Positions 36,281 through 45,366 of a stretch of 64,000 nucleotides of DNA are shown here, one piece after another. How positions within the stretch are numbered: position 1 is the stretch's first letter; every line of letters begins with the position of its first letter. This DNA comes from an uncultured Clostridia bacterium (GTDB taxonomy: Bacteria; Bacillota; Clostridia; Christensenellales; UBA3700): NCBI GenBank assembly GCA_948471525.1, contig CAOKSY010000006.1, forward strand, positions 1 to 64,000, given 5' to 3'. The position numbers and the translations under genes are program-made. Below the pieces are notes generated by a model. The model was not told where the DNA came from. It made no database searches and was given only the letters and a program-made list of their open reading frames with translations.

Positions 36281-36295
36281 TGAATTAAATTCAAT
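36281..36295 (-). promoter_or_regulatory. Palindrome next to the lipoprotein ribosome binding site
   Basis: TTGAATTAAATTCAA is a perfect dyad directly upstream of AAGGAGGT. It could be an operator or a small hairpin affecting translation. Two copies of ACTGAATT lie further upstream (about 36326 and 36338). No convincing promoter was read in 36296-36472. Confidence 0.35.
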
Positions 36296-36472
36296 TATTC
36301 TTCAGTATCATTGTGGAGCGGCATACTGAATTCTAACTGAATTATCGAAAAATTTTAGGAAGTTTTAATGATTTTTGACGCAAAATAATTTGACGTACCG
36401 ATAAGGTCAAAATAATTAAAATGTATTGATATATAAAAATAAATATTTATTTAAAATATTACGGCGATCAAC

Positions 36473-39400
36473 CTAATTGACCGCCGCTACGTCGACTTTG
36501 ATCCGTATTACCGAAGATGCAGATCCCAAATTGACCGCTATCTCATAAAAACCGCTTTGCTTAAACATGAGTTTGAACGAGACGGAAATATTTTTGTATA
36601 TAGTAGCGGGAAGGACTATGTTATACGGAAACTCTATAGCCTGCCTGTCTATACGTGCGTCCGACAAAACGTAATGTCCGTCGGGATCGTCAATAATGCT
36701 GTACGATAAACCTCCGAAAGAATTCACACGTCCTACCCTTATCCTTACGCTGAGACCGAACGTCCCGCCTTCGTCTCCGTGATAGGTGTTGAAAATCTCC
36801 GCCGCGAAAGAATAATTATAGTCCTTAAAATAATATTCTCTCGAGGGAGTAGCGTCGACTATATCGTACTTGCTCTTATCTACCTGCGGTTCTTTTGGCG
36901 AGATATAGAGCGCCACGTCTGCCGACAAACCGTCGAATTGATACGTCAGCGAATATTTTCCCGTGCGTTTGAAATATATTCCCTCGTTTATTCGAGTAGG
37001 ATCTGTATAAAAAATATCGTTGGGAGTATAAATATCAAACCCGTTGATCTTCATATATTTGAGCGGAAGCGTCGCTCTAGTCACCGTGCCGTCGGTGAGC
37101 GTCCACACTATTTCCGCCACGCGCAGTTTGGAATAGTACAGTTCCTCTTTGAACTCTAGCGTAAGCTCGTCCGTACTAGTCGCCAGTCGAACGTCGCTCG
37201 CAGGAGTTATCGCGAGTTTATATCCTTTGTAATGACCGTACAAATAGAAGTTGAGCACCGTATCGGAAGAAGACTTGATAAACCGTCTGGAAGAGGAACT
37301 TTCGCTTTCTTTAAAAATCACGTCAGACGCATTGGTCGCATAAACGTATCTCGTCTTGATCTTTCCGTTATCAAAATGTATATCCGCGCTGATCCTATCG
37401 GGAATATCTCCCGTAGACAGTCTCTCGCCTTGCATATAAGAAGTCTTTTGAGGGCGTGAAAATTCCACGCTGTCCACATCGTCAAGTTTTATATATGTTT
37501 CTACGCATACGCAAAGCCATTTTCTCCACTCGTAATTACCTATCTCTTCCCATATTAATTTCCACAGTTCTTTGCCTACAGGCAGACAATAAAGTTTGAC
37601 CTTCTGCCAATCGTTGCTTGCCAAATCTATTTCGCTGTGATCTACTATGCGCAACTTACAATCGGAAGTCTCTCCGTAGATATTCTCTCCTTGTGCATTT
37701 ATATAAGATCCGGACAAATCGTCGATCTCCTGCCGCGACATAGGCACAAAGGAATCGAAGAGCACACCGTCTTCATAAATATCGTTATATATCGGCGCAG
37801 TCTCGCCAACTCCGTCCACTGTATCAGTATCAAGTTTATAAGAGATATTAGGAGCGGATAGCAATGTCGCCGTATATTGTTTTGTACCCGCGACGTCGTT
37901 GCCGTAGAGATGAACGGCGCTGCGCTTTACGTCGTAATCGGACACGTTCCATCTTAGATATTCTTGCTCTACGGAAACCGTATCTATATAATACGCATCG
38001 CCTTTGAACAACGTCATAAACGTTTTTATGCTTTCGCCGTCAAACCCCGCAAGAGCCAATATTCTCTCTATAGACGCGGAGATAGAACCGTCGGAATAGA
38101 TGAGAGACATAAGTATCTCCTCCGCAAGCGTGCTTCCCGATTCCTGTCCGTAGGTTGCGACGGCGTCGACATTCTGTCTCGACAGCGTGTCGGACGATAT
38201 GACTGCGAGGAAGTATTCTGGGATGAAATTAGATACGATAGATTCCGCGCTCGTAAACGAAGATACAAATCTTTTGCTCAAAAAAGCCCTCGCGCCCACG
38301 CTCACGTAGACGTCGTAAGTGCCGAAGTCGTCGGGAGAAAAAGCCACGTCCAGTACGGCGCCCTTTGCTCTGTCGTATTTGTCGGAACAAAATGCGGCGC
38401 ACTTATCAGAACATCGATGCGACATTCTGAAATGAAAGAAGTTGTCGCTCTCGAGGCTTTTGAGATCGCCGCCTCCTGCAAAAAGATCGAGTATATCTAT
38501 CTTTGCTCTGAATTCATAATCGTATTCCATCTCCGTCCGCTCCGCAGAGGAATTTTCCAATTTGACTTTTCCCACAGTAGTTACGTCGGTAAGTCTGCCC
38601 GCTTCGTAAAGGGACTCGTCGGGTATATATTTAGAGAGATCCTTGCGTCCGTTAGAAATGGTGTATTCCGGAACAATTACGCCCAACTCCTTTTCAGTAT
38701 CGTCGCGATCGTTTCTATAATAAAGACTTTGACAATCTACAGAACTTATCTTACCGCCTTCCAGAGCGATACATATCTCGCCCTTTAAAGAGGGAGTGCG
38801 ATCGAGCATATCAGAATAATTTTCCACTTTTGCCAATGAGAAAAATACCTTTTGCAGCACTTCGGGAAGAGAGAGAAACATATCCTTTGATACAGCGTTG
38901 TCAAGACCTTTTTTCAAATCGAAATCAAAATAATACTTAGTGCCGTCGGCATTGACGTTGCCGTCGGTAAAAAATATTCCGCCAAGCGCAACGAAAAGCG
39001 CTCCCGGCGTGGAATAATCCACTCCGCCGCCCATAGCTTTTGCCGCCGTAGTCAATGTATATATAAGAGGCGCGTGATCGAATACGTTGCGTTGATATTC
39101 GCCCGCGTCGTCCTGCCACAGACTCCAATATAGAGTGTCGTCGCAAGAATATACGTCAAGCAATATCTTACTTTCCCCGTCGCGGACACGTTCTATTCTA
39201 AGCGCTCCCTGCTGTCCTGAGCGCGAATTCAAATCGAGATTTAATTCAAGAGCGCATTCATATCCATCTCCCGTATTTTTATCCTCGGCTTGAGCGCGAA
39301 TAGAAAAAACAACGGGTTTCTCTGTAGATATATTCATATACTGCCTGTCGAGCGCAGCCGCGATATCGACCAAAAAATCTTGCCAAGGAGTGATGGGAAG

Positions 39401-39499
39401 ATTTTCGTCGTTTCTTTTCGAGCCGTCGCAAGCCGTCGCGCATACAAATAACGAGATCAACAGCAATATCGATAATATCACAAAAACTCTGCGACGCAT
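36473..39499 (-). CDS. Large lipoprotein downstream of a two-component system
   Basis: The 1008-residue protein begins with a signal peptide and lipobox (FVCATAC, Cys about 24). It shares the block RAKGAVLDVAFSPDDFGTYD and the upstream HRCSDKCAAFCSDK Cys group with the lipoprotein at 32489, and several other short stretches, so the two descend from one ancestor. No known enzymatic domain was recognised. The ATG lies one base after the kinase stop (TAGAATG), so regulator, kinase and lipoprotein are almost certainly one operon. A role as sensor partner or as target of the two-component system is inference. Confidence 0.78.
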   Translation of the reverse strand: MRRRVFVILSILLLISLFVCATACDGSKRNDENLPITPWQDFLVDIAAALDRQYMNISTEKPVVFSIRAQAEDKNTGDGYECALELNLDLNSRSGQQGALRIERVRDGESKILLDVYSCDDTLYWSLWQDDAGEYQRNVFDHAPLIYTLTTAAKAMGGGVDYSTPGALFVALGGIFFTDGNVNADGTKYYFDFDLKKGLDNAVSKDMFLSLPEVLQKVFFSLAKVENYSDMLDRTPSLKGEICIALEGGKISSVDCQSLYYRNDRDDTEKELGVIVPEYTISNGRKDLSKYIPDESLYEAGRLTDVTTVGKVKLENSSAERTEMEYDYEFRAKIDILDLFAGGGDLKSLESDNFFHFRMSHRCSDKCAAFCSDKYDRAKGAVLDVAFSPDDFGTYDVYVSVGARAFLSKRFVSSFTSAESIVSNFIPEYFLAVISSDTLSRQNVDAVATYGQESGSTLAEEILMSLIYSDGSISASIERILALAGFDGESIKTFMTLFKGDAYYIDTVSVEQEYLRWNVSDYDVKRSAVHLYGNDVAGTKQYTATLLSAPNISYKLDTDTVDGVGETAPIYNDIYEDGVLFDSFVPMSRQEIDDLSGSYINAQGENIYGETSDCKLRIVDHSEIDLASNDWQKVKLYCLPVGKELWKLIWEEIGNYEWRKWLCVCVETYIKLDDVDSVEFSRPQKTSYMQGERLSTGDIPDRISADIHFDNGKIKTRYVYATNASDVIFKESESSSSRRFIKSSSDTVLNFYLYGHYKGYKLAITPASDVRLATSTDELTLEFKEELYYSKLRVAEIVWTLTDGTVTRATLPLKYMKINGFDIYTPNDIFYTDPTRINEGIYFKRTGKYSLTYQFDGLSADVALYISPKEPQVDKSKYDIVDATPSREYYFKDYNYSFAAEIFNTYHGDEGGTFGLSVRIRVGRVNSFGGLSYSIIDDPDGHYVLSDARIDRQAIEFPYNIVLPATIYKNISVSFKLMFKQSGFYEIAVNLGSASSVIRIKVDVAAVN

Positions 39500-39500
39500 T

Positions 39501-40736
39501 CTAACCCCGCTCAGGCAGCGTAGCGGTTATGACTATACCGCTGGGCACGTTGTGCATAGCGTATATCCTGCCGCCGACTTCCTCGACTATATTTTTGGCA
39601 ATAGCAAGTCCCAGACCGGTTCCCTGCGTACTCTTTGCGTTTTCACCCCTGAAAAATCTATCGAATATCTTTTCCTCGTCGCCGTCGGCAATACCTATGC
39701 CTGTATCGGCAACGCTGAGTATACATCCGCCGTCGCCGCGCTTGAGAGTAACCTTTATCCTATCCCCCTCTCGAGTATACTTGACGGAGTTTTCCAATAG
39801 AATGATGACAAGCTGCTTTAGTTTTTCCGCGTCTATGTTCGCGGGCGCGGATTGAATATTTGCGATAAGCGTACGGTTGGACTCGCCTATTATCTCGCTG
39901 TATATCTCGAGTACTCCGGATACGGTTTCTCCCGCGTCGGACACCTTGTCCGTCTTTGCAGACGGCGTAGAAACGCTGCGCATAAGATCCTGAGACAGAG
40001 AAGTTATGTGCTCTACTTCGCTTATAGTATTCTCAAGCAGATCGCTAACTTGCAAGACCGTGCTGTCGGGCGAAGCCAAAATATTTTCCATATTGCCGCG
40101 TATCACGGTCAACGGAGTGCGTATCTCGTGAGTCATCTCGTGAATAAACTGCTTTTGCTGATTTATCGCGCGCACCACGGGACGTCCCATCAAAAAGGCA
40201 AATGCGGTATATATACCCATTACCGTTACGAACGCGACAGGGAAAAACCATACGAACGGCGTAACTTTATCGTATTCTTCAAGCAAGTCCGCCTGCATCA
40301 AAAGTTTGATATATACGCCGTCTCCATAGACGAACGTGTAAGTCTTATAAGAGTAATCGCCGATCTTTTCCGATACGACTTTATTGAAATAAGAGGGCAA
40401 GCCTGTAATATTTTTTTCGAGATAATCATTGGACGTATAGGCTCCCAAAGTGCTGTTGTCGTCGCGCCTCTTGTACATTACGATATCTATATTTTCTCTA
40501 TACAGAAAATGATCGCCGTCGTTTTCTTCTAGCAGCGTCTCTATCGACGACAGTTGACTTTCGCCCAATCTGTCGGCATATTCGCGCATTATTCTGTCAG
40601 CCGTCTTATCTCCGACAGCCAAAGCCTGACATACCAATCCCGCTCCGAGAATTATAAGTATCGCAAGCGTGACGAATCCTGCAATCCAAGCTCTGCTCTG
40701 CCAACTCTTTGTAGTAATGATATGACTGCTGTTCAT
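39501..40736 (-). CDS. Sensor histidine kinase
   Basis: The 411-residue kinase has an N-terminal membrane helix (about 16-40), an outside sensor domain of about 115 residues, a second helix (about 160-183), and then the cytoplasmic core. The phospho-accepting His is at about 203 in FIHEMTHEIRTPLTVIRGNM. The ATPase boxes are LLENSVKYTREGD (N box), DTGIGIADGDEEKIFDRF (G1, F) and GTGLGLAIAK (G2). No separate HAMP domain is obvious. It overlaps the regulator gene by four bases and abuts the lipoprotein gene. Signal unknown; an envelope cue is likely from the neighbours. Confidence 0.95.
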   Translation of the reverse strand: MNSSHIITTKSWQSRAWIAGFVTLAILIILGAGLVCQALAVGDKTADRIMREYADRLGESQLSSIETLLEENDGDHFLYRENIDIVMYKRRDDNSTLGAYTSNDYLEKNITGLPSYFNKVVSEKIGDYSYKTYTFVYGDGVYIKLLMQADLLEEYDKVTPFVWFFPVAFVTVMGIYTAFAFLMGRPVVRAINQQKQFIHEMTHEIRTPLTVIRGNMENILASPDSTVLQVSDLLENTISEVEHITSLSQDLMRSVSTPSAKTDKVSDAGETVSGVLEIYSEIIGESNRTLIANIQSAPANIDAEKLKQLVIILLENSVKYTREGDRIKVTLKRGDGGCILSVADTGIGIADGDEEKIFDRFFRGENAKSTQGTGLGLAIAKNIVEEVGGRIYAMHNVPSGIVITATLPERG

Positions 40737-41434
40737 TGTCTATCCTCTCCGCCGTCCGATCTGTATCCGCTTTCCGTCCATCGATAGCCCACCGTCTTCA
40801 ACGTCTGCAGACAGTCCTGCATACCTATCGACGAAAGCAACTTCCTCAATCTGTATACGTAGACCTCAATAACGTTCTGAATAGTGTCGCTGTAAAATCC
40901 GCATACACTGTCAAAAAGCTGTTGCTTAGTGACCGTGATCTCTTTATTTTTAATCAAGGTCTCCAGCACCTCGTACATTTTTCCGTTGATCGGCAATTCC
41001 TTATCTCTGTACGTAACGCTCTTGCTCTTATAATCGACGTTTAAATCGCCGAGCTTGTACCTCAACGCACGGAAATCCCTGTGATATCTGCGCATAGTCG
41101 CCTGAACCCTAGCAAGCAATTCCTCTCTGGAAAATGGCTTGACCATATAGTCGTCCGCTCCGAGATTGAGGAATTCTACTTTACGTTCGAGCTGACCTAT
41201 AGCGGATAGAATTATTATAGGCGTAAGCTTCTGTTTGCGCACGCTTCTCAATACTTCTTCCCCGTTCATTTTCGGCAACATAATATCGAGTATGACGATG
41301 TCGTATTCTTCAGTAAGAATTTTATTCAATCCGCTCTCTCCGTCATAAGCCGCATCGGTATCGGCAATTCCCGCCAACATAAGTCTCAACGCGTCCGACA
41401 ACGGCTTGTCGTCTTCGATAACAAGCGCTCTCAT
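40733..41434 (-). CDS. OmpR/PhoB-family response regulator
   Basis: The 233-residue regulator has a receiver domain (acidic pocket EDD, phospho-Asp 50 in DIVILDIML, Lys in YMVKPFSREEL) and a C-terminal winged-helix DNA-binding domain (about 125-222, ending LQTLKTVGYRW). It is the first gene of the operon regulator-kinase-lipoprotein. AAGGAGAGGG is a strong ribosome binding site. A hairpin (41487-41507) upstream might be its own binding site or a leader structure. Confidence 0.96.
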   Translation of the reverse strand: MRALVIEDDKPLSDALRLMLAGIADTDAAYDGESGLNKILTEEYDIVILDIMLPKMNGEEVLRSVRKQKLTPIIILSAIGQLERKVEFLNLGADDYMVKPFSREELLARVQATMRRYHRDFRALRYKLGDLNVDYKSKSVTYRDKELPINGKMYEVLETLIKNKEITVTKQQLFDSVCGFYSDTIQNVIEVYVYRLRKLLSSIGMQDCLQTLKTVGYRWTESGYRSDGGEDRQ

Positions 41435-41486
41435 AGTATCCCTCTCCTTGTATGTATATACGTATGCGTAATTTATATATTTATTC

Positions 41487-41507
41487 GCAGTGCCCGAAAA
41501 GCACTGC
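41487..41507. promoter_or_regulatory. Dyad upstream of the response regulator gene
   Basis: GCAGTGC, seven bases and GCACTGC form a perfect inverted repeat, followed on the plus strand by CTTTTT. It could be an autoregulatory site or an old terminator. A further inverted pair, AAGTATAC (about 41589) and GTATACTT (about 41641), lies upstream. Confidence 0.35.
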
Positions 41508-41735
41508 CTTTTTAGTCAATAAACCTATAGTTTTACTGACTTTGCAGCATTTTCTAAAAAACGCGCTTTCGTCGGTTATTTCTACACAATAAGTATACCC
41601 TAAAGCCCTGTCTAATTCAATATCTTTGGGTCAAATAATGTATACTTTTCTTAGAATAAATCGTTATTTGTCGACAGTATATTGCAAATCGAGCCTTATT
41701 ATCGCGCGGCAACTAAATCTCTCGATCATTTATTT

Positions 41736-41920
41736 GGATGAGATTTCTCGACTATGCTCGTAAGGAGCGAAGCGACGGCATAGCGAGCAAGCAGGTGCGT
41801 CTCGTGCGAGCGTCAATGACAAGTCATAAAGTCGTCATATTGAGCGTAACGTAGTGCAGTCGAAATATCTAATCAATTTGATTAATAGGATTAGATCTCT
41901 CCGCTACGGTCGAGATGACA
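41736..41920. repeat. Cluster of type A repeats
   Basis: It contains GGATGAGATTTCTCGACTAT, a segment of about 60 bp (41758-41817: TCGTAAGGAGCGAAGC ... GCGTCTCGTGCGAGCGTCAA), then GTCATATTGAGCGTAACG, TAGTGCAGTCGAAATATCT and a last unit GGATTAGATCTCTCCGCTAC then GGTCGAGATGACA. The 60 bp segment recurs inverted at 58764-58824. I see no gene in 41435-42127. Confidence 0.65.
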
Positions 41921-41962
41921 GCTTTTTTGCTAGAAATTACAGAATTATTAAATTATAAAAAC

Positions 41963-42124
41963 GTGAGGTGGGAAGCGAGATGAATAAATAAGGAATAGGT
42001 AGATTTTTCGTTGAGACGCTATAAGAAAAAAATCGCTCGTACTTGACGTACGAGTCGACTTTTTTATTACAGTGTATCGGCGGAGATGCCTATTTACTTT
42101 TATTCAGCCTCGCTTTCCGCCGAA
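41963..42124 (-). repeat. Nested palindromic element, copy D1
   Basis: GTGAGGTGGGAAGCGAGATG pairs with CTCGCTTTCCGCC at the far end; GAATAAATA/TTTTATTC and ATAAGAAAAAA/TTTTTTATTA form inner layers; the apex is GTACTTGACGTAC (42039-42051). On the minus strand it starts three bases after the TAG stop of ypeB. Confidence 0.8.
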
Positions 42125-42127
42125 ATC

Positions 42128-43489
42128 CTACATCAACAGTTCGCCTTCGTCGCTATCGATGACCTGCATTACGCGCACTTCTTTACCGGTGAGAGCGTCG
42201 ACGAATATATAGAAATTGTAACCGTCCATACTTCCGAAGACCTCATAGGTCAAAAGTTCGTTGCCGCCGCGCATAGGGATAAGCGCGAGCCTTACCGAAG
42301 TTACGCTCATTCCGCCGAAATCCATATTGGTTATCTCGCCCTCGGTCACTTTGGGAGTATCGAGTTCTCGAGCAGTGTGATTGTGGATATAATTCAATCC
42401 CTCGAATCCCACTATCTTGCCGTCGTCGAGCGAAACTTTGACCTTTATCATATCGGGATAAAGTATTACGCCGTCTTGTTTATAGCACATATTGACGAAT
42501 AGAATACCGTCGGTCACGCAGGCATATACTCCTTCCATATTTTCATAGCCCTGCTTGGACATATACTGTTCGGCAAGAGTTACGCCTTCTTCCACGCTGA
42601 GTTTAGGTTCTTGGGAATCGAACGAACAATCCCACATAACTATCGCCCCGCCTTTTTTCGCCAACTGTACGCTTGCAATATTGCCGTCTTTCATAGTCAC
42701 TTGATATAGATAAGAATCAAAGCCGTTGCTGTTTTCGGTAATAAACTCTACGCCGCTGACTTCGTAATCGCAAAGTATTCCTTTTATGCGATCTTCCTGA
42801 CCGTCTTTTGAAACATCTTCTCCGCTCAAGCCCTTGACTTCTCTGTCAGTAAGCGAATCGCTGAACGCTCCGTCGTATATCAATGACGGATATTCTATCG
42901 TGCCGTCTCCGAGCGACGTTGCGATATTGACGAAATCCACATTCAATTTTTCTATTCCGCCGACTATCTTCTTGCCCGCTACGAGACTCTCTTTTACTCC
43001 GCCGAGGCTTTTGCCGAGTTTGTAAGTCGCCTGATAAAGTCCGTCGAGATTATTTCTGTCTTCGTCGGTAAGATCGATCCCGTTGGCAATCTTCTGCGCA
43101 AGATACTTGCAGTAATCTCCCACCTGATTGCAGTACTTTATCACCGCGGACATGTCGTAACCGTTATACGACAGCGTAGTCAGATTTGCTACTGCCGTCT
43201 GCGAATTCATTGCGATCTCTATCAGCATCTCGTTGACAAGACTTTGCGTCCTGGTCACGCGGAGTTTTGACAATCCGTTTTCCATATTAAGCAGACTGTC
43301 TGTAAGAGTATAATACGCATTCTCGTAATTATACTCGCTGTTTGCCATCCATTTGGCTTCCTGAGACTTGGATATTCCCAAGAATACCGACAGCACCGTT
43401 ATCGCGGCTATGACAATTATAGCCATCGTTATCAAAAATGCTTTCCAGCCCTTTGTCATTACAATTCTGCCGGACGCGTCTCTCAACAT
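42128..43489 (-). CDS. ypeB: Germination protein YpeB
   Basis: YpeB is the partner of the cortex-lytic enzyme SleB and each keeps the other stable in the spore. The 453-residue protein has one N-terminal membrane helix (about 17-38), the long helical YpeB domain (about 45-200, with NYENAYYTLTDSLLNMENGLSKL) and C-terminal PepSY-like repeats (about 230-445). It follows sleB by 12 bases, the normal order. The stop is followed by palindrome D1. It should be made in the forespore from the sleB promoter. Confidence 0.95.
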   Translation of the reverse strand: MLRDASGRIVMTKGWKAFLITMAIIVIAAITVLSVFLGISKSQEAKWMANSEYNYENAYYTLTDSLLNMENGLSKLRVTRTQSLVNEMLIEIAMNSQTAVANLTTLSYNGYDMSAVIKYCNQVGDYCKYLAQKIANGIDLTDEDRNNLDGLYQATYKLGKSLGGVKESLVAGKKIVGGIEKLNVDFVNIATSLGDGTIEYPSLIYDGAFSDSLTDREVKGLSGEDVSKDGQEDRIKGILCDYEVSGVEFITENSNGFDSYLYQVTMKDGNIASVQLAKKGGAIVMWDCSFDSQEPKLSVEEGVTLAEQYMSKQGYENMEGVYACVTDGILFVNMCYKQDGVILYPDMIKVKVSLDDGKIVGFEGLNYIHNHTARELDTPKVTEGEITNMDFGGMSVTSVRLALIPMRGGNELLTYEVFGSMDGYNFYIFVDALTGKEVRVMQVIDSDEGELLM

Positions 43490-43501
43490 AATTTCACCTC
43501 A

Positions 43502-44197
43502 CTAAACCGCAAACCTATGTTTGCCTATCGTCAATTTGACTTTTCTCGACCAGATCCAAGAACTCGTTGCGGTTGCCGGATTGTAATAATATATACAACC
43601 GTTGGTCGGATCCCATCCGTTCATAGCGTCTCTCGCCGCGTTATATGCGCTTGTATTCGGTTCAAGATTGATTTGCCCGTCAGCTACAGCCGTAAACGCA
43701 TAGGGCTGATAAATTACTCCTGAAATGGAATTGGGGAAGGAACTGCTGCGCACTCTGTTGAGTACAACCGCGCCTACCGCGACCTGCCCGAGATAAGGCT
43801 CCCCTCTCGCTTCCGCATAAATGCACTTTGCGAGCAAATAGATGTCAGACGAGTTATACGAACTGTTGCTGCTGCTTCCCGACGAAAGCGTCATACCCAG
43901 CGCCGCAGCCGTCTTTGCGCCTACGATACCGTCGACGACAAGTCCGTTTTTCTGCTGAAATCTCTTGACCGCCGCTACAGTTTTTGAACCGTAAATACCG
44001 TCCACGGTGCCGCAGTTATAGCCCCATCTGTTGAGCTTTGTCTGCAAAGTACGCACCTGAGAACCGCTCGATCCGCTCTTGAGTACGGCAACTTCTTCAG
44101 TAGGTTCTACGTAGTAAAACGATACCAGTCCGACCGTCAAAGTCACCAAAAGCATGAGCGCGACAAGGCTTGTCTTGATAATAACTTTCTTATCCAT
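43502..44197 (-). CDS. sleB: Spore cortex-lytic enzyme SleB
   Basis: SleB is a lytic transglycosylase that cuts the muramic-lactam cortex during germination. From the ATG at 44197 (AAGGAGAAATT upstream) it has 231 residues: a signal/anchor helix (about 6-28), a peptidoglycan-binding repeat domain (about 40-98, with GSQVRTLQTKLNRWGYNCG) and the catalytic Hydrolase_2 domain (about 110-231), with the key Glu in KCIYAEARGEPYLGQVAVG. The full frame upstream of the ATG lacks a ribosome binding site. A sigma-F/G-like promoter lies about 30 bases before the start. Confidence 0.96.
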   Translation of the reverse strand: MDKKVIIKTSLVALMLLVTLTVGLVSFYYVEPTEEVAVLKSGSSGSQVRTLQTKLNRWGYNCGTVDGIYGSKTVAAVKRFQQKNGLVVDGIVGAKTAAALGMTLSSGSSSNSSYNSSDIYLLAKCIYAEARGEPYLGQVAVGAVVLNRVRSSSFPNSISGVIYQPYAFTAVADGQINLEPNTSAYNAARDAMNGWDPTNGCIYYYNPATATSSWIWSRKVKLTIGKHRFAV

Positions 44198-44225
44198 AAT
44201 TTCTCCTTTTTGCATATTCGATAGG

Positions 44226-44254
44226 ATTATTTCCACGGCAAAAAGTTTTTATAC
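44226..44254 (-). promoter_or_regulatory. Forespore (sigma-F/G-like) promoter of sleB-ypeB
   Basis: GTATA, a 15-base spacer and GGAAATAAT on the minus strand. This fits the sigma-F consensus (GYWTA and GGNNANANT). No sigma-A-type boxes are visible here. A related -10, GGCAATAAT, precedes spoIIR. Confidence 0.65.
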
Positions 44255-44453
44255 GCACAAGAAAAAATCAGGACGGTGGCGCAGTATTTTTTGCGTAATC
44301 AACCTTCTATAAAATTATTGTATATTTGCTATCTTACGTCTTTTTTATCAATCGCTTCTCGCGATTTAAATCGACTTAAAATACCGTTGGATAAATAATC
44401 TTAGAATTAATCGTATTATATTGCAGTATGACACGACATATTTTGTTATTATG

Positions 44454-44482
44454 TTGACATAATATTAATGTTGTTATAAAAT
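44454..44482 (+). promoter_or_regulatory. Promoter of the small membrane-protein gene
   Basis: TTGACA, a 17-base spacer and TAAAAT lie about 32 bases before the start codon. Confidence 0.7.
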
Positions 44483-44513
44483 AATAATATAAACGAATAA
44501 GGAGGTCGAAATA

Positions 44514-44747
44514 ATGTCAATCAATAACAGCTTCAAAAGTTTACCCAGACTCGTACAGATCATTCTTCTTCTGATACCCGGCGTAAACTGGATCACCGAG
44601 ATCGTCGTCCGCGCTTCCGCGGCTATGCACGGCAAGGCTTTGAAACAAATCATCGTGCTTATTTTTGCAATTCTTCCTACCGGCGTACTGCTCGGCTGGA
44701 TCGACTTGTTCTCTTGCCTGATACAGAAGAAACTTATTTTAACCTGA
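44514..44747 (+). CDS. Small membrane protein of unknown function
   Basis: The 77-residue protein has two hydrophobic segments (about 12-33 and 43-68) separated by a short basic loop (HGKALKQ). TAAGGAGGTCG is an excellent ribosome binding site, and promoter and terminator frame the gene exactly, so it is expressed despite its size. I do not recognise the family. It lies between sleB and spoIIR, but its promoter is of the vegetative type, so a sporulation role is not implied. Confidence 0.8.
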   Translation: MSINNSFKSLPRLVQIILLLIPGVNWITEIVVRASAAMHGKALKQIIVLIFAILPTGVLLGWIDLFSCLIQKKLILT

Positions 44748-44756
44748 TGTTAAAAA

Positions 44757-44790
44757 ATCTAAGCCCCGAGAAAATCGGGGCTTACTTTTT
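44757..44790 (+). terminator. Terminator of the small membrane-protein gene
   Basis: AAGCCCCGA and TCGGGGCTT form a 9 bp stem with a 5-base loop followed by ACTTTTT. Confidence 0.92.
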
Positions 44791-44822
44791 CATATTTAAT
44801 CTTACTATCGAAATTACTCAAC

Positions 44823-45338
44823 CTATCTGTTAAAGACGTCTTTGAACCACGACTTGTACTCAAAGTTTTCGCTCTCTTCTCCCACAAAACAAAGAGGGGG
44901 AAATACCACGCACCACCAGTTGTCTCCCTTGCCGCTGCCCAATTCTATTATCAGCGCGTCGTATACTCCGCTCTCCAAAGTCAGATCGCCGTAAGTACGA
45001 ACGGGAAATTCTTCTTTTCTGATGCTTACTCTCGACGTATAACCGTAGCCGTTTTTGGAAAGCACGCCGTCTGCGACTTTGGTCATCGCGGCAATATTAT
45101 CGCCGAGTATTTCCATCGCCTGCTTTTTGTCGGCAACTCCCTCGAGTTTCGGGCTCATATATTCGACAATACTCTCTTTTACTTTATATTTGACGCTTTG
45201 ATCTACAGCGTCGTTGCTGTTCGCTCTTATATGTATCCTAAGGTATGTGTCTTCGGGACTTTGAGTCTGGGTTTTTGCGACCATTATCACCGCTCCCAAT
45301 AGTATTACGCACAAAATTATTACTGCCGCGACCTTCAT
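44823..45338 (-). CDS. spoIIR: Stage II sporulation protein R
   Basis: SpoIIR is made in the forespore and secreted to the mother-cell side, where it triggers SpoIIGA to cut pro-sigma-E. The 171-residue protein has an N-terminal secretion helix (about 3-20), then the family motif YLRIHIRANSNDAVDQSVKY and the conserved C-terminal part DNWWCVVFPPLCF. Length is within the family range. GAGGTG precedes the ATG. A sigma-F-like promoter lies about 30 bases upstream, as expected for this gene. Confidence 0.95.
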   Translation of the reverse strand: MKVAAVIILCVILLGAVIMVAKTQTQSPEDTYLRIHIRANSNDAVDQSVKYKVKESIVEYMSPKLEGVADKKQAMEILGDNIAAMTKVADGVLSKNGYGYTSRVSIRKEEFPVRTYGDLTLESGVYDALIIELGSGKGDNWWCVVFPPLCFVGEESENFEYKSWFKDVFNR

Positions 45339-45366
45339 TGTTCACCTCTTCGATCAAGATATTTCG

